The position numbers and the translations under genes were made by a program. Below are positions 15,798 to 25,108 of a stretch of DNA of 64,000 nucleotides, one piece after another; the stretch's first letter is position 1, and each line of letters opens with the position of its first letter. The notes under the pieces were generated by a model that was not told the DNA's origin, ran no database searches, and saw only the letters and a list, made by a program, of their open reading frames with translations. The DNA is from Brachybacterium sp. P6-10-X1 (lineage in GTDB: Bacteria; Actinomycetota; Actinomycetes; Actinomycetales; Dermabacteraceae), in assembly GCF_001969445.1 (NCBI RefSeq), contig NZ_CP017297.1:3472001-3536000 (forward strand). Reading direction: 5' to 3'.

Positions 15798-17150
15798 ATG
15801 ATCGCCGCCGCTCGCCGCCCCGGAGTCCGCCGACGTTCCCTGCTGGCCGCCGGGGCGACCCTGCCCGCGCTCACGGGACTGGCCGCCTGCGACGGCGGCG
15901 GAGGAGGCGATCCCGGCGAGGTCGGCGCGCCCGACGTGGTCGCCGAGGTCGACCGCGAGGCCCCCGGTCCCGTGGAGGACGTCGCCGCGATCGCGTCCCC
16001 GTTCACCGCCCGGCTGCTCGGCGCGCTCGATCGCGAGGCTGTGAACCTCGTGTGCTCCCCGCTGTCGGCCCAGGTGGCGCTGACCATGGCCGCGCTCGGC
16101 GCCGCCGGGGCCACGCGCGAGCAGATGGAGCAGGTGCTCGGCGGCGCCGTCGACGAGCAGGCCGCGGCGGCGAACACGCTGACCCAGCTGCTGGCGGGCG
16201 TCGGCGACGAGGAGCGGGAGGAGGCCGAGAAGGGCGATCCCGAGGCGGCTGTCGCGACGCTCGTCAACGGCACCTGGGTGCAGGAGGGCCTCGCCCTCGA
16301 GGACGCCTTCGTCGAGGGGCTCGGCCGCTGGTTCGGCAGCGGCGTCTACCAGGCCGACTTCGCCGACGCCGGAGGGCGCGAGAAGGCCCGCGATCGGATG
16401 AACGGCTGGGTCGAGGACGCGACGGACGACCTGATCGAAGAGCTCGTCCCGGAGGACATGCTCGACGCCGACACCCGTCTGGTGCTCGTCAACGCCCTGC
16501 ACCTGAAGGCCGCGTGGCCACAGCCGCTCACCACGGCCGACGGCACATTCACCACGGCCGACGGGGAGGAGCTCGCTGTCGAGATGCTCTCCGGCACCAC
16601 GGACAGCTGGTACGAGGACGAGCTGTGCAGCGCCACCGCATTGGCGACGTACGGCGGCCAGCTCGCCCTCGCTGTGATCCGGCCCACCGCGGACCTCGCC
16701 GCCGTGCTCGATGCCTGGTCCGAGGCGGCCGACGAGGGTGCGACCGGGGGAGGGGTCGGTCTCGCGGCCGTGCTCGAAGGTCTGACGACCTCGACCGCGA
16801 GCACCGAGGTGACGCTGCCCGGGTTCGACATCCAGTGGCAGGACCAGCTCAAGGGCCCGCTCTCGGAGCTCGGGATGGCCGATGCCTTCACCGACGCCGC
16901 CGACTTCTCCGGCATCACCACCGAGGAGGAGCTGATGCTCACCCACGTGGTCCAGAAGGCCGTGATCACCGTCGACGAGGAGGGCATGGAAGCCGCCGCC
17001 GCGACTGCTGCGGCGGCGGGGGCCGTATCGGCACCGGTGGAAGAGCACGAACTGGCCCTGGACGTGCCGTTCCTCTATGTCGCCTACGAGACGTGCACCC
17101 GGGCGCCGCTGGTACTCGGCTGGATCGGGGATCCGACGCGGACTCGCTGA
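15798..17150 (+). CDS. Serpin (serine protease inhibitor), lipoprotein
   Basis: A 450-residue serpin with an N-terminal RRRSLLAAGAT twin-arginine-like signal and lipobox AACDGGG, so it is probably tethered outside the cell. The body is full serpin length. The hinge of the reactive-centre loop reads DEEGMEAAAATAAAAGAVS near residues 392-410. The small residues at P12-P9 and Thr at P8 are what inhibitory serpins need to insert the loop; P14 is Met instead of the usual Thr. Counting from the hinge, P1-P1' would be Val-Ser, suggesting inhibition of elastase-like proteases. The C-terminus FLYVAYETCTRAPLVLGWIGDP is the expected serpin signature. The ribosome site is weak. The protease target is unknown. 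Confidence 0.85.
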   Translation: MIAAARRPGVRRRSLLAAGATLPALTGLAACDGGGGGDPGEVGAPDVVAEVDREAPGPVEDVAAIASPFTARLLGALDREAVNLVCSPLSAQVALTMAALGAAGATREQMEQVLGGAVDEQAAAANTLTQLLAGVGDEEREEAEKGDPEAAVATLVNGTWVQEGLALEDAFVEGLGRWFGSGVYQADFADAGGREKARDRMNGWVEDATDDLIEELVPEDMLDADTRLVLVNALHLKAAWPQPLTTADGTFTTADGEELAVEMLSGTTDSWYEDELCSATALATYGGQLALAVIRPTADLAAVLDAWSEAADEGATGGGVGLAAVLEGLTTSTASTEVTLPGFDIQWQDQLKGPLSELGMADAFTDAADFSGITTEEELMLTHVVQKAVITVDEEGMEAAAATAAAAGAVSAPVEEHELALDVPFLYVAYETCTRAPLVLGWIGDPTRTR

Positions 17151-17188
17151 GCCGGCTCGCCCGTCGGCCGGCCCAGGCCCCGGCCCCG

Positions 17189-17392
17189 TCGTCCCGCCCC
17201 GCAGTCCTGCGTCCCGTCCCGGCCCCGGCGTCCCGCCCCGCAGCCCGGCGTCCCGTCCCGGCCCCGGTGTCCCGCCCCGCAGCCGGGTGTCCCGCCCTGC
17301 AGCCCGGTGTCCCGCTCCACGGCCCGGCGTCCCGCCCGTCGGCCCGGCGTCCCGTTCCGCGGCCCGGCGTCCCACCCGTCGGCCCTGCGCGG
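17189..17392. repeat. GC-rich tandem minisatellite, 19-20 bp unit, about 10 copies (in a 319-bp gap)
   Basis: Units of the form CGTCCCGCCCCGCAGCCCGG alternate with CGTCCCGTCCCGGCCCCGG after the serpin stop and stop about 80 bp before the ABC exporter. Unit length drifts between 19 and 20 bp. Nothing else is seen in this gap apart from a weak AAAGG ahead of the next start. Confidence 0.75.
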
Positions 17393-17469
17393 GCCGCCCG
17401 CGACCGCCGGAGGACGCGAGATCCGGGAAACCAGGTGCGATCGTCGGGCCCCCGTGAAAGGTTTGTCCG

Positions 17470-19200
17470 ATGGGGATCTTCGCGGTCGGGGCGTGGTGCA
17501 TCAGGCAGGCATGGGCGGCGGCGCCCCGCATGGTCGCGGCCGCCGTGGTCCTGGGCCTCCTCGTCGCGGCCGTCCCCTCGCTGCAGGTCGTGCTCATGGC
17601 GCAGTTCGTCGGCGCCCTCACCGGAGCGGACAGCTTCGACGACGTCGCCATGCCGTTCGCGGGACTCGTGCTGCTGATCGCCTTCACCGGGCCCGTCGAG
17701 GCGATCGCCGGCACCATGCAGTGGCGCGTCGTGGACCTCATCGGCCTGCGCTCCAAGCGGGAGATCGCCGACACCCTGGCGACGCTGCCCCCGACGGTGC
17801 TGGCGGACCCGGTCGCCGCGGCCGACATCGAAGCCGGCAACAAGGCCGCCGAGGAGGAGATCGCCTTCCTCTACCCCTTCGTGCTGAGCCTGCTGCGCGA
17901 CATCCTGTCGGTGGTCGGGGTGTTCCTCACCCTGGCCACGATGAGCCCGCTGGCCGCGGTGTTCGTCCTGGTCTCCCTGCTCCCGATGCTGCTGGCCTCG
18001 CAGCGGATCTCCCGCATCAGCTCGAGGATGTGGGATGACGTCGGCAAGCTCTACTGGCGATCGCGGTATCTCCACCAGCATCTGGTCACGACGGCGTCGT
18101 CGATCGAGCTGACCTCCCTCGGCGCCAATGGCCAGATCTCCTCGAAGGTCGCCGGGACGATCGGGCAGATCACCGCACGCAAGGCGCAGACCTACCTCCC
18201 CATGCTCTCCTGGCGACTGCTCGCGGGGGCGGCGACCTCGCTCCTGCTGGCCGGTGCGCTCGCCGCGCTCGTGGTGGGCGTGCACTACGGACCGGCCGCC
18301 GCCGGCGGCGTCTACGGGGTGATGGCCGCGATGGGGGCGGTGGGCTCCCTGGGCTCGAACCTCGGGAACATCGTCGAGGGCAGCGCTCCCTACGAGCGCT
18401 ACCAGAAGCTGCTGGGCATGCGGCGCGAGGCACGCGACCCCTCGCTCGCCCTGGATGCGCACTCCCTCGTGGTCACGGACGTCTCCCATACCTACGAAGG
18501 GCAGGAGACCCCCTCGCTCGTCGGCCTCGACCTGCGCATCGACAAGGGCCGCATCGTCGCGCTGGTGGGCGTCAACGGCGCGGGCAAGACCACCGCGGTG
18601 AACTCCATCGTGGGCACCTTGGACCCGCAGCTCGGGGCCATCTCGATCGATGGCCGCACCCGCGCGGACATGCCCTTCCAGGAATGGGTGGGCCACTTCG
18701 GCGCCCTCACCCAGGAGTTCGGCCGCTACGAGCTGACCGTACGGGAATCGCTGCAGCTGGGCACCCCGCGCCGCGACGTCACCGACGCGGAGATGTGGGC
18801 GGCGCTGGAGGCGGCGAACGCCGCGCGCATGGTGCGCGAGTTCGCGGACGGGCTGGACCAGCAGCTCGGTTCCCAGTGGGACGGGGGCGTGGGGCTCTCC
18901 GGCGGACAGTGGCAGCGCATCTCCCTCGCGCGCATCCACCTGCGCGCAGCACCGATCTGGATCCTCGACGAGCCCACCAGCGCGATCGACGCCGAGGCCG
19001 AGCAGGACATCTTCCGCGAGCTGCAGCGTTCGAAGGCGGATCGCATCACCATCGTCGTCTCCCACCGCGCGTGGACCCTGCGCGGGATGGACGAGATCCT
19101 GGTGGTCGACGAGGGCCGAGTGATCGAGCGCGGCCGTTACGACGAGCTGCTCGGCCGGGGCGGGCGCTTCACGGAGATCTTCGCGGAGCAGGCGGCCTGA
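17470..19200 (+). CDS. ABC exporter half-transporter (fused membrane and ATPase domains)
   Basis: A 576-residue type I ABC protein. Membrane helices lie in residues 1-300. The nucleotide-binding domain has Walker A GVNGAGKTTAV near 365, the signature LSGGQWQRISLAR near 478, Walker B IWILDEPTSAID near 500 and the H-loop VSHRAW near 530. It would work as a dimer. Cargo cannot be predicted; relatives export lipids, drugs or peptides. It lies between the serpin and GH42 genes in the same direction, which suggests but does not prove shared expression. AAAGG lies 9 nt ahead of the ATG. Confidence 0.85.
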   Translation: MGIFAVGAWCIRQAWAAAPRMVAAAVVLGLLVAAVPSLQVVLMAQFVGALTGADSFDDVAMPFAGLVLLIAFTGPVEAIAGTMQWRVVDLIGLRSKREIADTLATLPPTVLADPVAAADIEAGNKAAEEEIAFLYPFVLSLLRDILSVVGVFLTLATMSPLAAVFVLVSLLPMLLASQRISRISSRMWDDVGKLYWRSRYLHQHLVTTASSIELTSLGANGQISSKVAGTIGQITARKAQTYLPMLSWRLLAGAATSLLLAGALAALVVGVHYGPAAAGGVYGVMAAMGAVGSLGSNLGNIVEGSAPYERYQKLLGMRREARDPSLALDAHSLVVTDVSHTYEGQETPSLVGLDLRIDKGRIVALVGVNGAGKTTAVNSIVGTLDPQLGAISIDGRTRADMPFQEWVGHFGALTQEFGRYELTVRESLQLGTPRRDVTDAEMWAALEAANAARMVREFADGLDQQLGSQWDGGVGLSGGQWQRISLARIHLRAAPIWILDEPTSAIDAEAEQDIFRELQRSKADRITIVVSHRAWTLRGMDEILVVDEGRVIERGRYDELLGRGGRFTEIFAEQAA

Positions 19201-19290
19201 GCGCGGAGGGGCAGGATCCGCCGGCCCCGCCGCTGCGCCGCCGACTACCCTGGTGGCAGAGCGCTCGACGGATCTCGCGATGGAGGAGAC

Positions 19291-21300
19291 ATGCCTGCTG
19301 CACGCCCCTGGCCCCTCGGAGTCGACGGAATCGCCTACGGCGGTGACTACAACCCGGAGCAGTGGCCCCGCGAGGTGCGGCTGGAGGACGTCGAGCTGAT
19401 GCGCGAGGCCGGGGTCACCCTGGTCAGCGTCGCGATCTTCGCCTGGGCGACGCTCGAGCCGCGCGAAGGCGAGTACGACCTCGCCTGGCTCGACGAGGTC
19501 ATGGATTCCCTCGGCGAGGCGGGCATCAAGGTGGCCCTGGCCACCGCGACCGCCTCTCCGCCGCCGTGGCTGACCCGCCACCACCCGGAGATCCTCCCCG
19601 TCACCGAGGACGGCACCACGCTCGGCCCGGGCGGGCGGCAGGCCTACGCCGTCTCCTCGCCGCTGTTCCGCGAGTACGCGCTGCGGATGACCCGCATGAT
19701 GGCCGAGCGCTACGGCGACCATCCTGCGCTCGCGCTGTGGCACGTGGACAACGAGCTGGGCTGCCACGTCCCGCACGACTACTCCGAGCACGCCGCCGTC
19801 GCCTTCCGCGGCTGGCTCGAGCGCCGCTACGGCACCGTCGAGCGGCTCAACGAGGCGTGGGGCACTGCCTTCTGGTCGCAGCGCTACGACTCCTTCCACG
19901 AGATCCTGCCGCCGCGCGCGGCACCCACCGATCCCAACCCCACCCAGCAGCTGGACTTCGCCCGCTACTCCAGCGACGAGCTGCTGGCCCACTACCGCGC
20001 CCTGCGCGGGGTGCTGCGGGAGGTCACCCCGCAGATCCCTGCGACGACGAACGTCATGCTCTCCTCGGCGACCAAGTGGATGGACTACTTCTCCTGGGCG
20101 GGCGACGTCGACGTGGTCGCCAACGACCATTACCTGATCGCCGCCGACCCGCGCGGACAGATCGAGCTGGCCCTGGCGGCGGACCTCTCCCGCGGCGTCG
20201 CGGGCGGGGACCCCTGGATCCTCATGGAGCACTCCACCTCCGCCGTGAACTGGCAGGCCCGCAACCGTGCCAAGGGTCCCGCGGAGATGCTGCGCAATTC
20301 GCTCTCGCACGTCGCGCGCGGAGCCGACGGGATCATGTTCTTCCAGTGGCGCCAGTCCCGCGCCGGCGCCGAGAAGTTCCACTCGGCGATGCTTCCCCAC
20401 GCCGGCCAGGAGTCCGAGGTCTGGCGCAGCACGGTCGCGCTGGGTCGGGCGCTGGAGGCTCTCGCCCCCGTCCACGGCAGCCGGGTGCTGAACCGGGTCG
20501 CGATCGTCATGGACTATCCCTCCTGGTGGGGCAGCGAGCTGGACTCCCACCCCACCCAGGCGCTGCGCTACAGCGAGGAGCTGCTGCGCTGGTACACGGC
20601 GCTGTGGGACCTCGGCGTCGGGGTCGATCTGGTGCCGACGGGAACCGATCTGACCGGCTACGACCTGGTGGTCGCCCCCACGCTGTACACGGTGAGCGAC
20701 GAGGACGCCGAGCGCCTGGCGGAGGCCGCCCGCGCCGGGACGCAGGTCGTGATCACCTTCTTCTCCGGGATCGTCGATGAGAACGACCACGTGCGCCTGG
20801 GCGGCTACCCGGGTGCGTTCCGCGAGTTGCTCGGCGTGCGCAGCGAGGAGTTCCATCCGCTGGTCGAGGGCGAGATCCGTCATCTCGACGACGGCACGGC
20901 CGCGGATCTGTGGAGCGAGAAGACGCACCTCGAGGGTGCCGAGGCCGTGCGCACCTGGGCCGACGGGCCGCTGCACGGCTGGCCCGCGGTCACCCGCCAG
21001 GTGGTGGGTGACGGTGCGGGCTGGTACGTGGCCGCTCGCCCGTCGGCCGACGGGTTGGAGACGCTGCTGGGCGAGATCGTCGCGGCCGCCGGTGTGGAGC
21101 CGACGGTGCCGGGACTGCACCGCGACGTCGAGGCGGTGCGCCGCTTCGCCGAGGACGGCATCACCTACTTGTTCGTCCTGAACCACTCCGAGGGCGACCA
21201 GGTGGTGCAGGTCAGCGGGTACGAGATGCTCAGCGGTGCCGATGCGGAGGGCGCGCTGACGGTGCCTGCCGGCTCGGCCGCCGTGATCCAGGAGAGCTGA
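19291..21300 (+). CDS. Beta-galactosidase, GH42
   Basis: A 669-residue GH42 beta-galactosidase of normal length with the three-domain plan: catalytic barrel, trimerisation domain near 400-600 and a short C-terminal beta domain. The opening GGDYNPEQWP is diagnostic. The acid/base glutamate is in HVDNELGCH near residue 155 and the nucleophile in ILMEHSTSAVNWQ near 312. There is no signal peptide, so it is a cytosolic enzyme acting on imported beta-galactosides. AGGAG precedes the ATG. Together with the GH35 gene and the upstream importer it defines a galactoside-use block. Confidence 0.92.
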   Translation: MPAARPWPLGVDGIAYGGDYNPEQWPREVRLEDVELMREAGVTLVSVAIFAWATLEPREGEYDLAWLDEVMDSLGEAGIKVALATATASPPPWLTRHHPEILPVTEDGTTLGPGGRQAYAVSSPLFREYALRMTRMMAERYGDHPALALWHVDNELGCHVPHDYSEHAAVAFRGWLERRYGTVERLNEAWGTAFWSQRYDSFHEILPPRAAPTDPNPTQQLDFARYSSDELLAHYRALRGVLREVTPQIPATTNVMLSSATKWMDYFSWAGDVDVVANDHYLIAADPRGQIELALAADLSRGVAGGDPWILMEHSTSAVNWQARNRAKGPAEMLRNSLSHVARGADGIMFFQWRQSRAGAEKFHSAMLPHAGQESEVWRSTVALGRALEALAPVHGSRVLNRVAIVMDYPSWWGSELDSHPTQALRYSEELLRWYTALWDLGVGVDLVPTGTDLTGYDLVVAPTLYTVSDEDAERLAEAARAGTQVVITFFSGIVDENDHVRLGGYPGAFRELLGVRSEEFHPLVEGEIRHLDDGTAADLWSEKTHLEGAEAVRTWADGPLHGWPAVTRQVVGDGAGWYVAARPSADGLETLLGEIVAAAGVEPTVPGLHRDVEAVRRFAEDGITYLFVLNHSEGDQVVQVSGYEMLSGADAEGALTVPAGSAAVIQES

Positions 21301-21338
21301 GGGTCGCCCCACCTGTCGGCCAGATTCCTGACAGACTG

Positions 21339-21354
21339 GTGTAAGACGTTTCAC
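21339..21354. promoter_or_regulatory. Weak LacI-like inverted repeat ahead of GH35
   Basis: GTGTAAGACGTTTCAC has matching outer GTG/CAC and inner AA/TT arms but an asymmetric centre, 18 bp before the GH35 start. It may be a degenerate relative of the 12389 operator. Confidence 0.3.
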
Positions 21355-21371
21355 CGAGAGGACGACCGACG

Positions 21372-23318
21372 ATGACCGCCCTGCTGCAGCCCACCCCGGA
21401 CGGATTCCTCCGCGCGGGGGAACCCCACCTCGTGATCTCCGGGGCGATCCACTACTTCCGCGTCCACCCCGAGCAGTGGCGCGATCGCCTGCGCCGCCTG
21501 GTCGCGATGGGGTGCAACACCGTGGAGACCTACGTGGCCTGGAACGTCCACCAGCCCTCTGCGGATGTCGTCGACTTCGACGGCCTCGCGGACCTGGGCC
21601 GCTTCCTCGACATCGCGGCGGAGGAGGGTCTCGAGGCGATCGTGCGCCCGGGGCCCTACATCTGCGCCGAATGGGAGAATGGCGGTTTCCCCGGCTGGCT
21701 CCTCGCCGACCGCAATCTACGACTGCGCAACCGCAATGCGCCCTACCTGGCGCAGGTCGACGCCTGGTTCGACCAGCTGATCCCGGTGATCGCCGCGCGG
21801 CAGGCGAGCCGCGGCGGCCCCGTCGTGATGGTCCAGGTCGAGAACGAGTACGGCAGCTTCGGCGACGACACCGCCTACCTCGCGCACCTGCGCGACGGCC
21901 TGATCGCGCGCGGCGTCGACGAACTGCTGGTGACCTCCGACGGTCCCGCGCGCACGTGGCTGACCGGTGGCACGGTCGACGGGGCGCTGGCCACCGTGAA
22001 CTTCGGATCCCGCGCTCTGCAGGTGCTCGAGATGGCCGAGCGAGAACTGCCCGCTCAGCCGCAGATGTGCATGGAGTTCTGGAACGGCTGGTTCGACCAC
22101 TGGGGCGAGGAGCATCACGAGCGCACCGGGGGTGACGCCGCCGGGGAGCTGGCCGACATGCTCGCAGCCGGCATGAGCGTGAACGTCTACATGGCCCACG
22201 GCGGCACCAACTTCGGCCTGCGCGCCGGCGCCAACCACGACGGCGCCCTGCAGCCGACCACCACCAGCTACGACTACGACGCCCCGATCGCGGAGAACGG
22301 TGAGCTCACGGAGAAGTTCCGTGCCTTCCGCGAGGTGGTCTCCCGCCACCGCGAGCTGCCCCCGCTCCCGGAACATCTGCAGCAGCTCGGTCTCGCCGCC
22401 GTGCCCGCTCGACTGCCCGCGTCCGAGGTGAGGATGGAGAAGACCATCGCGCTGCGCGGCACCGAGCGCTTCGCCCGGCCCGCCACCGTGCACCCGACCC
22501 CGCCCTCCTTCGAGGACATCGGCCTCGAGCGCGGCCTGCTGCGCCTGAGCCGCGACATCGAGATCGCCGCCGTCGAGCGGGACGGCCACCTCGAGATCTC
22601 CGCGCTGCAGCTGTATGACCTGCATGATCGAGCCTGGGTCTACATCGACGGGATCTACGTCGGTGCGACCGGCGTGGTGGGCGACGAACAGCGGGACATC
22701 GATCCCGCCCTCGTCGAGCTCAGCCCGTTCGCGGGCCGCCTGCTGCCGCGCGGCGGGCACCGCATCGTGCGGGTGGAGATCCTGGTCGAGAACCTGGGGC
22801 GCGTGAACTTCGGGCCCTATCTGGGTGAGCGCAAGGGGATCCTGGGCGGCGTGTGGCAGTCGGTCCGCTTCCTCAACGACTGGGAGGCCGATCCCTGGCC
22901 GCTGGAGGACATGGCCGACGAGCTCGCCGCCCTGGTCGAGGCCGGGCCGGAGCTGGAGGACCGGGAGCACGCCGGAGCGCGTGCCGGGACCGGGGCGCGC
23001 GCTGACGATGTCGCGAGCGCCGATGACCGGGGAGAGGCCGTCCTCGATGACGCGTTGCCCGTCCTGGTCAGCGCCTCCTTCACAGCGGGCGAGCAGGCGG
23101 ACGCCTTCCTCGACGTCTCCGGGGCCGGCCACGGCGTCGCCTACGTGAACGGCTTCTGCGTGGGCCGCTACTGGAACATCGGTCCGCAGCAGACCCTCTA
23201 CGTGCCGGCACCGGTGGTGCGTGCAGGCCGCAATGAGGTGCTGCTGCTGGACCTCGAGAAGCGCCCGACGCACCTCGCGCTCGCCGAGCAGCACGTGTTC
23301 GGGCGGACGGACGGCTGA
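21372..23318 (+). CDS. Beta-galactosidase, GH35
   Basis: A 648-residue GH35 enzyme, cytosolic, releasing terminal beta-galactose. The barrel shows SGAIHYFRVHPEQW at the start, GPYICAEWENGGFPGWL near residue 95, the acid/base glutamate in VQVENEYGSFG near 158 and the nucleophile in CMEFWNGWFDHWGE near 233. Two jelly-roll domains follow. Around residues 525-560 a charged, Ala/Gly/Asp-rich linker interrupts the C-terminal jelly-roll region; it looks like an expanded loop. AGAGGACGACC precedes the ATG. GH35 and GH42 in one block may split work between beta-1,3 and beta-1,4 or beta-1,6 linkages. Confidence 0.92.
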   Translation: MTALLQPTPDGFLRAGEPHLVISGAIHYFRVHPEQWRDRLRRLVAMGCNTVETYVAWNVHQPSADVVDFDGLADLGRFLDIAAEEGLEAIVRPGPYICAEWENGGFPGWLLADRNLRLRNRNAPYLAQVDAWFDQLIPVIAARQASRGGPVVMVQVENEYGSFGDDTAYLAHLRDGLIARGVDELLVTSDGPARTWLTGGTVDGALATVNFGSRALQVLEMAERELPAQPQMCMEFWNGWFDHWGEEHHERTGGDAAGELADMLAAGMSVNVYMAHGGTNFGLRAGANHDGALQPTTTSYDYDAPIAENGELTEKFRAFREVVSRHRELPPLPEHLQQLGLAAVPARLPASEVRMEKTIALRGTERFARPATVHPTPPSFEDIGLERGLLRLSRDIEIAAVERDGHLEISALQLYDLHDRAWVYIDGIYVGATGVVGDEQRDIDPALVELSPFAGRLLPRGGHRIVRVEILVENLGRVNFGPYLGERKGILGGVWQSVRFLNDWEADPWPLEDMADELAALVEAGPELEDREHAGARAGTGARADDVASADDRGEAVLDDALPVLVSASFTAGEQADAFLDVSGAGHGVAYVNGFCVGRYWNIGPQQTLYVPAPVVRAGRNEVLLLDLEKRPTHLALAEQHVFGRTDG

Positions 23319-23344
23319 GCGCGAGCGACCCGACCCGACGGCCA

Positions 23345-23382
23345 GGCGATCACCGGCGAGTGCTGACGGGCCGGTGATCGCC
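23345..23382. terminator. Bidirectional hairpin terminator, 12-bp stem
   Basis: GGCGATCACCGG and its complement flank a 14-nt loop between the convergent GH35 and LplA-type genes. Confidence 0.65.
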
Positions 23383-23405
23383 CGTGGGTGCTCACACCGC
23401 ATCGC

Positions 23406-25049
23406 TCACAGCGAGGTGCTGGGCGTGACCGGGACGTCCTCGGGCAGTACCTCCGCGTACTCCTCGAGGATCTTCTTCCCGCCGTCCTCCTCCCATTCCT
23501 TCACCGCGGCCAGGAAATCATCGATGGTCTTGCGCCCCTGGATCACCGAACTGCGCACATCGCTGAGCCGTGCGTCGATCTCGGTGCCCTTCTTCGAGTT
23601 GGTATCCGAGTACAGGCCGTTGGTGGGCCGGCGCATCATCAGCTCCAGCAGCTCCTTCTCCTTCTCGTACATGTACTCGGAGTCCGACGGGTGCGGGTTG
23701 TAGATCACGCCTTCGCCAGCGGTCATGATCTCCAGCGCGGAGCGAAGGCCCGGCACGTCGGCATCGGCGGTGCCGATCGGGACGTAGTTGCCGTCCTCGA
23801 GCTCGTAGTCCTTGCCCTCCGTGCCCCAGTTCTTCTGCATGTACTCCACGGTGCCGAAGGGTGCGGAGAGCCAGTTGACCAGGTCCAGAAGCTCTCGGAT
23901 CTTCGCCTCGTCGTCGGTCTTCGTGAACGGGGTGAAGCCGACCGTCCCGTATCCCATGTCGTACACGGGCCGACGGCCGTCGACCGCGGAGAACGGCACC
24001 ATGATGTCCGCGAACAGGTCGGGGTCGTACTGTCGGTACTGGCTCGCACCACGGGGGCCGACGGAGACCAACGCCGCGATCCGTCCTCGGGAGAAGTCCT
24101 GGGCGGTCTCGGTGTGGTTGAGGTCCGGGAAGAACGCCCCGGCCCGGAACACCTTCTGGGCGTACTCGAGGGCCTCGAGGTACTCGTCCGTCTGGTGGGC
24201 GGCGGCGAGCGTGCGGTCCTCGTTGACGCGATACTGATTGGGAACGCCGAACCACTCTCCGAACATGTGGAACGCATTGGGCAGGAACGGTTCGAGCGCC
24301 CATCGTTCCCCGGGGACCAGGATCTCCTTGCATTTGTCGAGGAACTCCTCGGCGCTGGAGGACTGGAAGCCGTCCACCTCCTCCCACACGCGGGGATTGC
24401 CGAGGTAGACCTGCCCGAACGGCGTCGACGGGATCGGGGCGCCCCAGATCCTGCCGTTGACCACCGCCGTGCGCCAGGATCCCGGGGTCAGTGCCGCGAG
24501 GTTCGGGTAGTCCAGCACGGCATCGCCGGCCAGGTGGTCGGTCAGGTCGGTGAACTGCGCGTCGAGCATGGGGCCGACGTTCGGGATGCCCTGGTTCGGC
24601 GGCACCCACATGAGATCCGGAAGATCGCCGGAGGCGAGGATGGTCGCGAACTTCTCCGGGTACGAATCGATGGCGATGTCGAGATCGAGCGTGCCGCCGA
24701 GTGCCTCGTTGAGCCGCTGCCAGAACGGGTTGTCGGGCATCGGGGTCGGGGGAGTCGCGAAGGTCTGCGTGAGCGCGGTGACCGTGCCGGAGGTGATCGG
24801 CTTCGCGTCGGTGGTCGTGATGAGGGACTCCGGAGCCCTGAGGAAGACGTTGTGGAGTCCGTCCTCGTTGCCCGGGAGATCGGGCGTGAGCCCCTCGATC
24901 GGCTGGTACGTGGGCAGTGTGACCGAGGCGGAGGCCTCCGCGCCGCCGTCATGGCGCCCACCTCCGCTTCCGCAGGACGAAGCACCGAGGGCGACGGCGG
25001 CAGCCCCGGTGAGGGTGAACAGATCACGTCGACGGACCTGGAATCGCAT
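23406..25049 (-). CDS. Carbohydrate ABC importer, LplA-type substrate-binding lipoprotein
   Basis: A 547-residue extracellular binding protein, in the long LplA/YtcQ size class. The N-terminus MRFQVRRRDLFTLTG, hydrophobic stretch and lipobox in GASSCGSGG predict a Tat- or Sec-exported lipoprotein. Relatives bind oligosaccharides such as pectin or rhamnogalacturonan fragments and alpha-glucosides; the ligand here is unknown. AAGGAA lies 7 nt before the ATG at 25049, and longer upstream frames are out of family. It is the last gene of the three-gene importer unit on the minus strand. Confidence 0.85.
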   Translation of the reverse strand: MRFQVRRRDLFTLTGAAAVALGASSCGSGGGRHDGGAEASASVTLPTYQPIEGLTPDLPGNEDGLHNVFLRAPESLITTTDAKPITSGTVTALTQTFATPPTPMPDNPFWQRLNEALGGTLDLDIAIDSYPEKFATILASGDLPDLMWVPPNQGIPNVGPMLDAQFTDLTDHLAGDAVLDYPNLAALTPGSWRTAVVNGRIWGAPIPSTPFGQVYLGNPRVWEEVDGFQSSSAEEFLDKCKEILVPGERWALEPFLPNAFHMFGEWFGVPNQYRVNEDRTLAAAHQTDEYLEALEYAQKVFRAGAFFPDLNHTETAQDFSRGRIAALVSVGPRGASQYRQYDPDLFADIMVPFSAVDGRRPVYDMGYGTVGFTPFTKTDDEAKIRELLDLVNWLSAPFGTVEYMQKNWGTEGKDYELEDGNYVPIGTADADVPGLRSALEIMTAGEGVIYNPHPSDSEYMYEKEKELLELMMRRPTNGLYSDTNSKKGTEIDARLSDVRSSVIQGRKTIDDFLAAVKEWEEDGGKKILEEYAEVLPEDVPVTPSTSL

Positions 25050-25108
25050 CCGTGGTTCCTTTCGTGAGGGTGCGCGGCGATGCGCACCGGGATAGGGAGG
25101 TGGGCGCG

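Noticed and set aside
14565-21354. Very long open frames on the minus strand (over 1000 and 1400 codons) opposite the permease, serpin, ABC exporter and GH42 genes
   Set aside because: They are antisense shadows produced by high G+C content. The opposite strand has clear family motifs and operon structure, and the shadow peptides are Arg/His/Gly-rich without domains.
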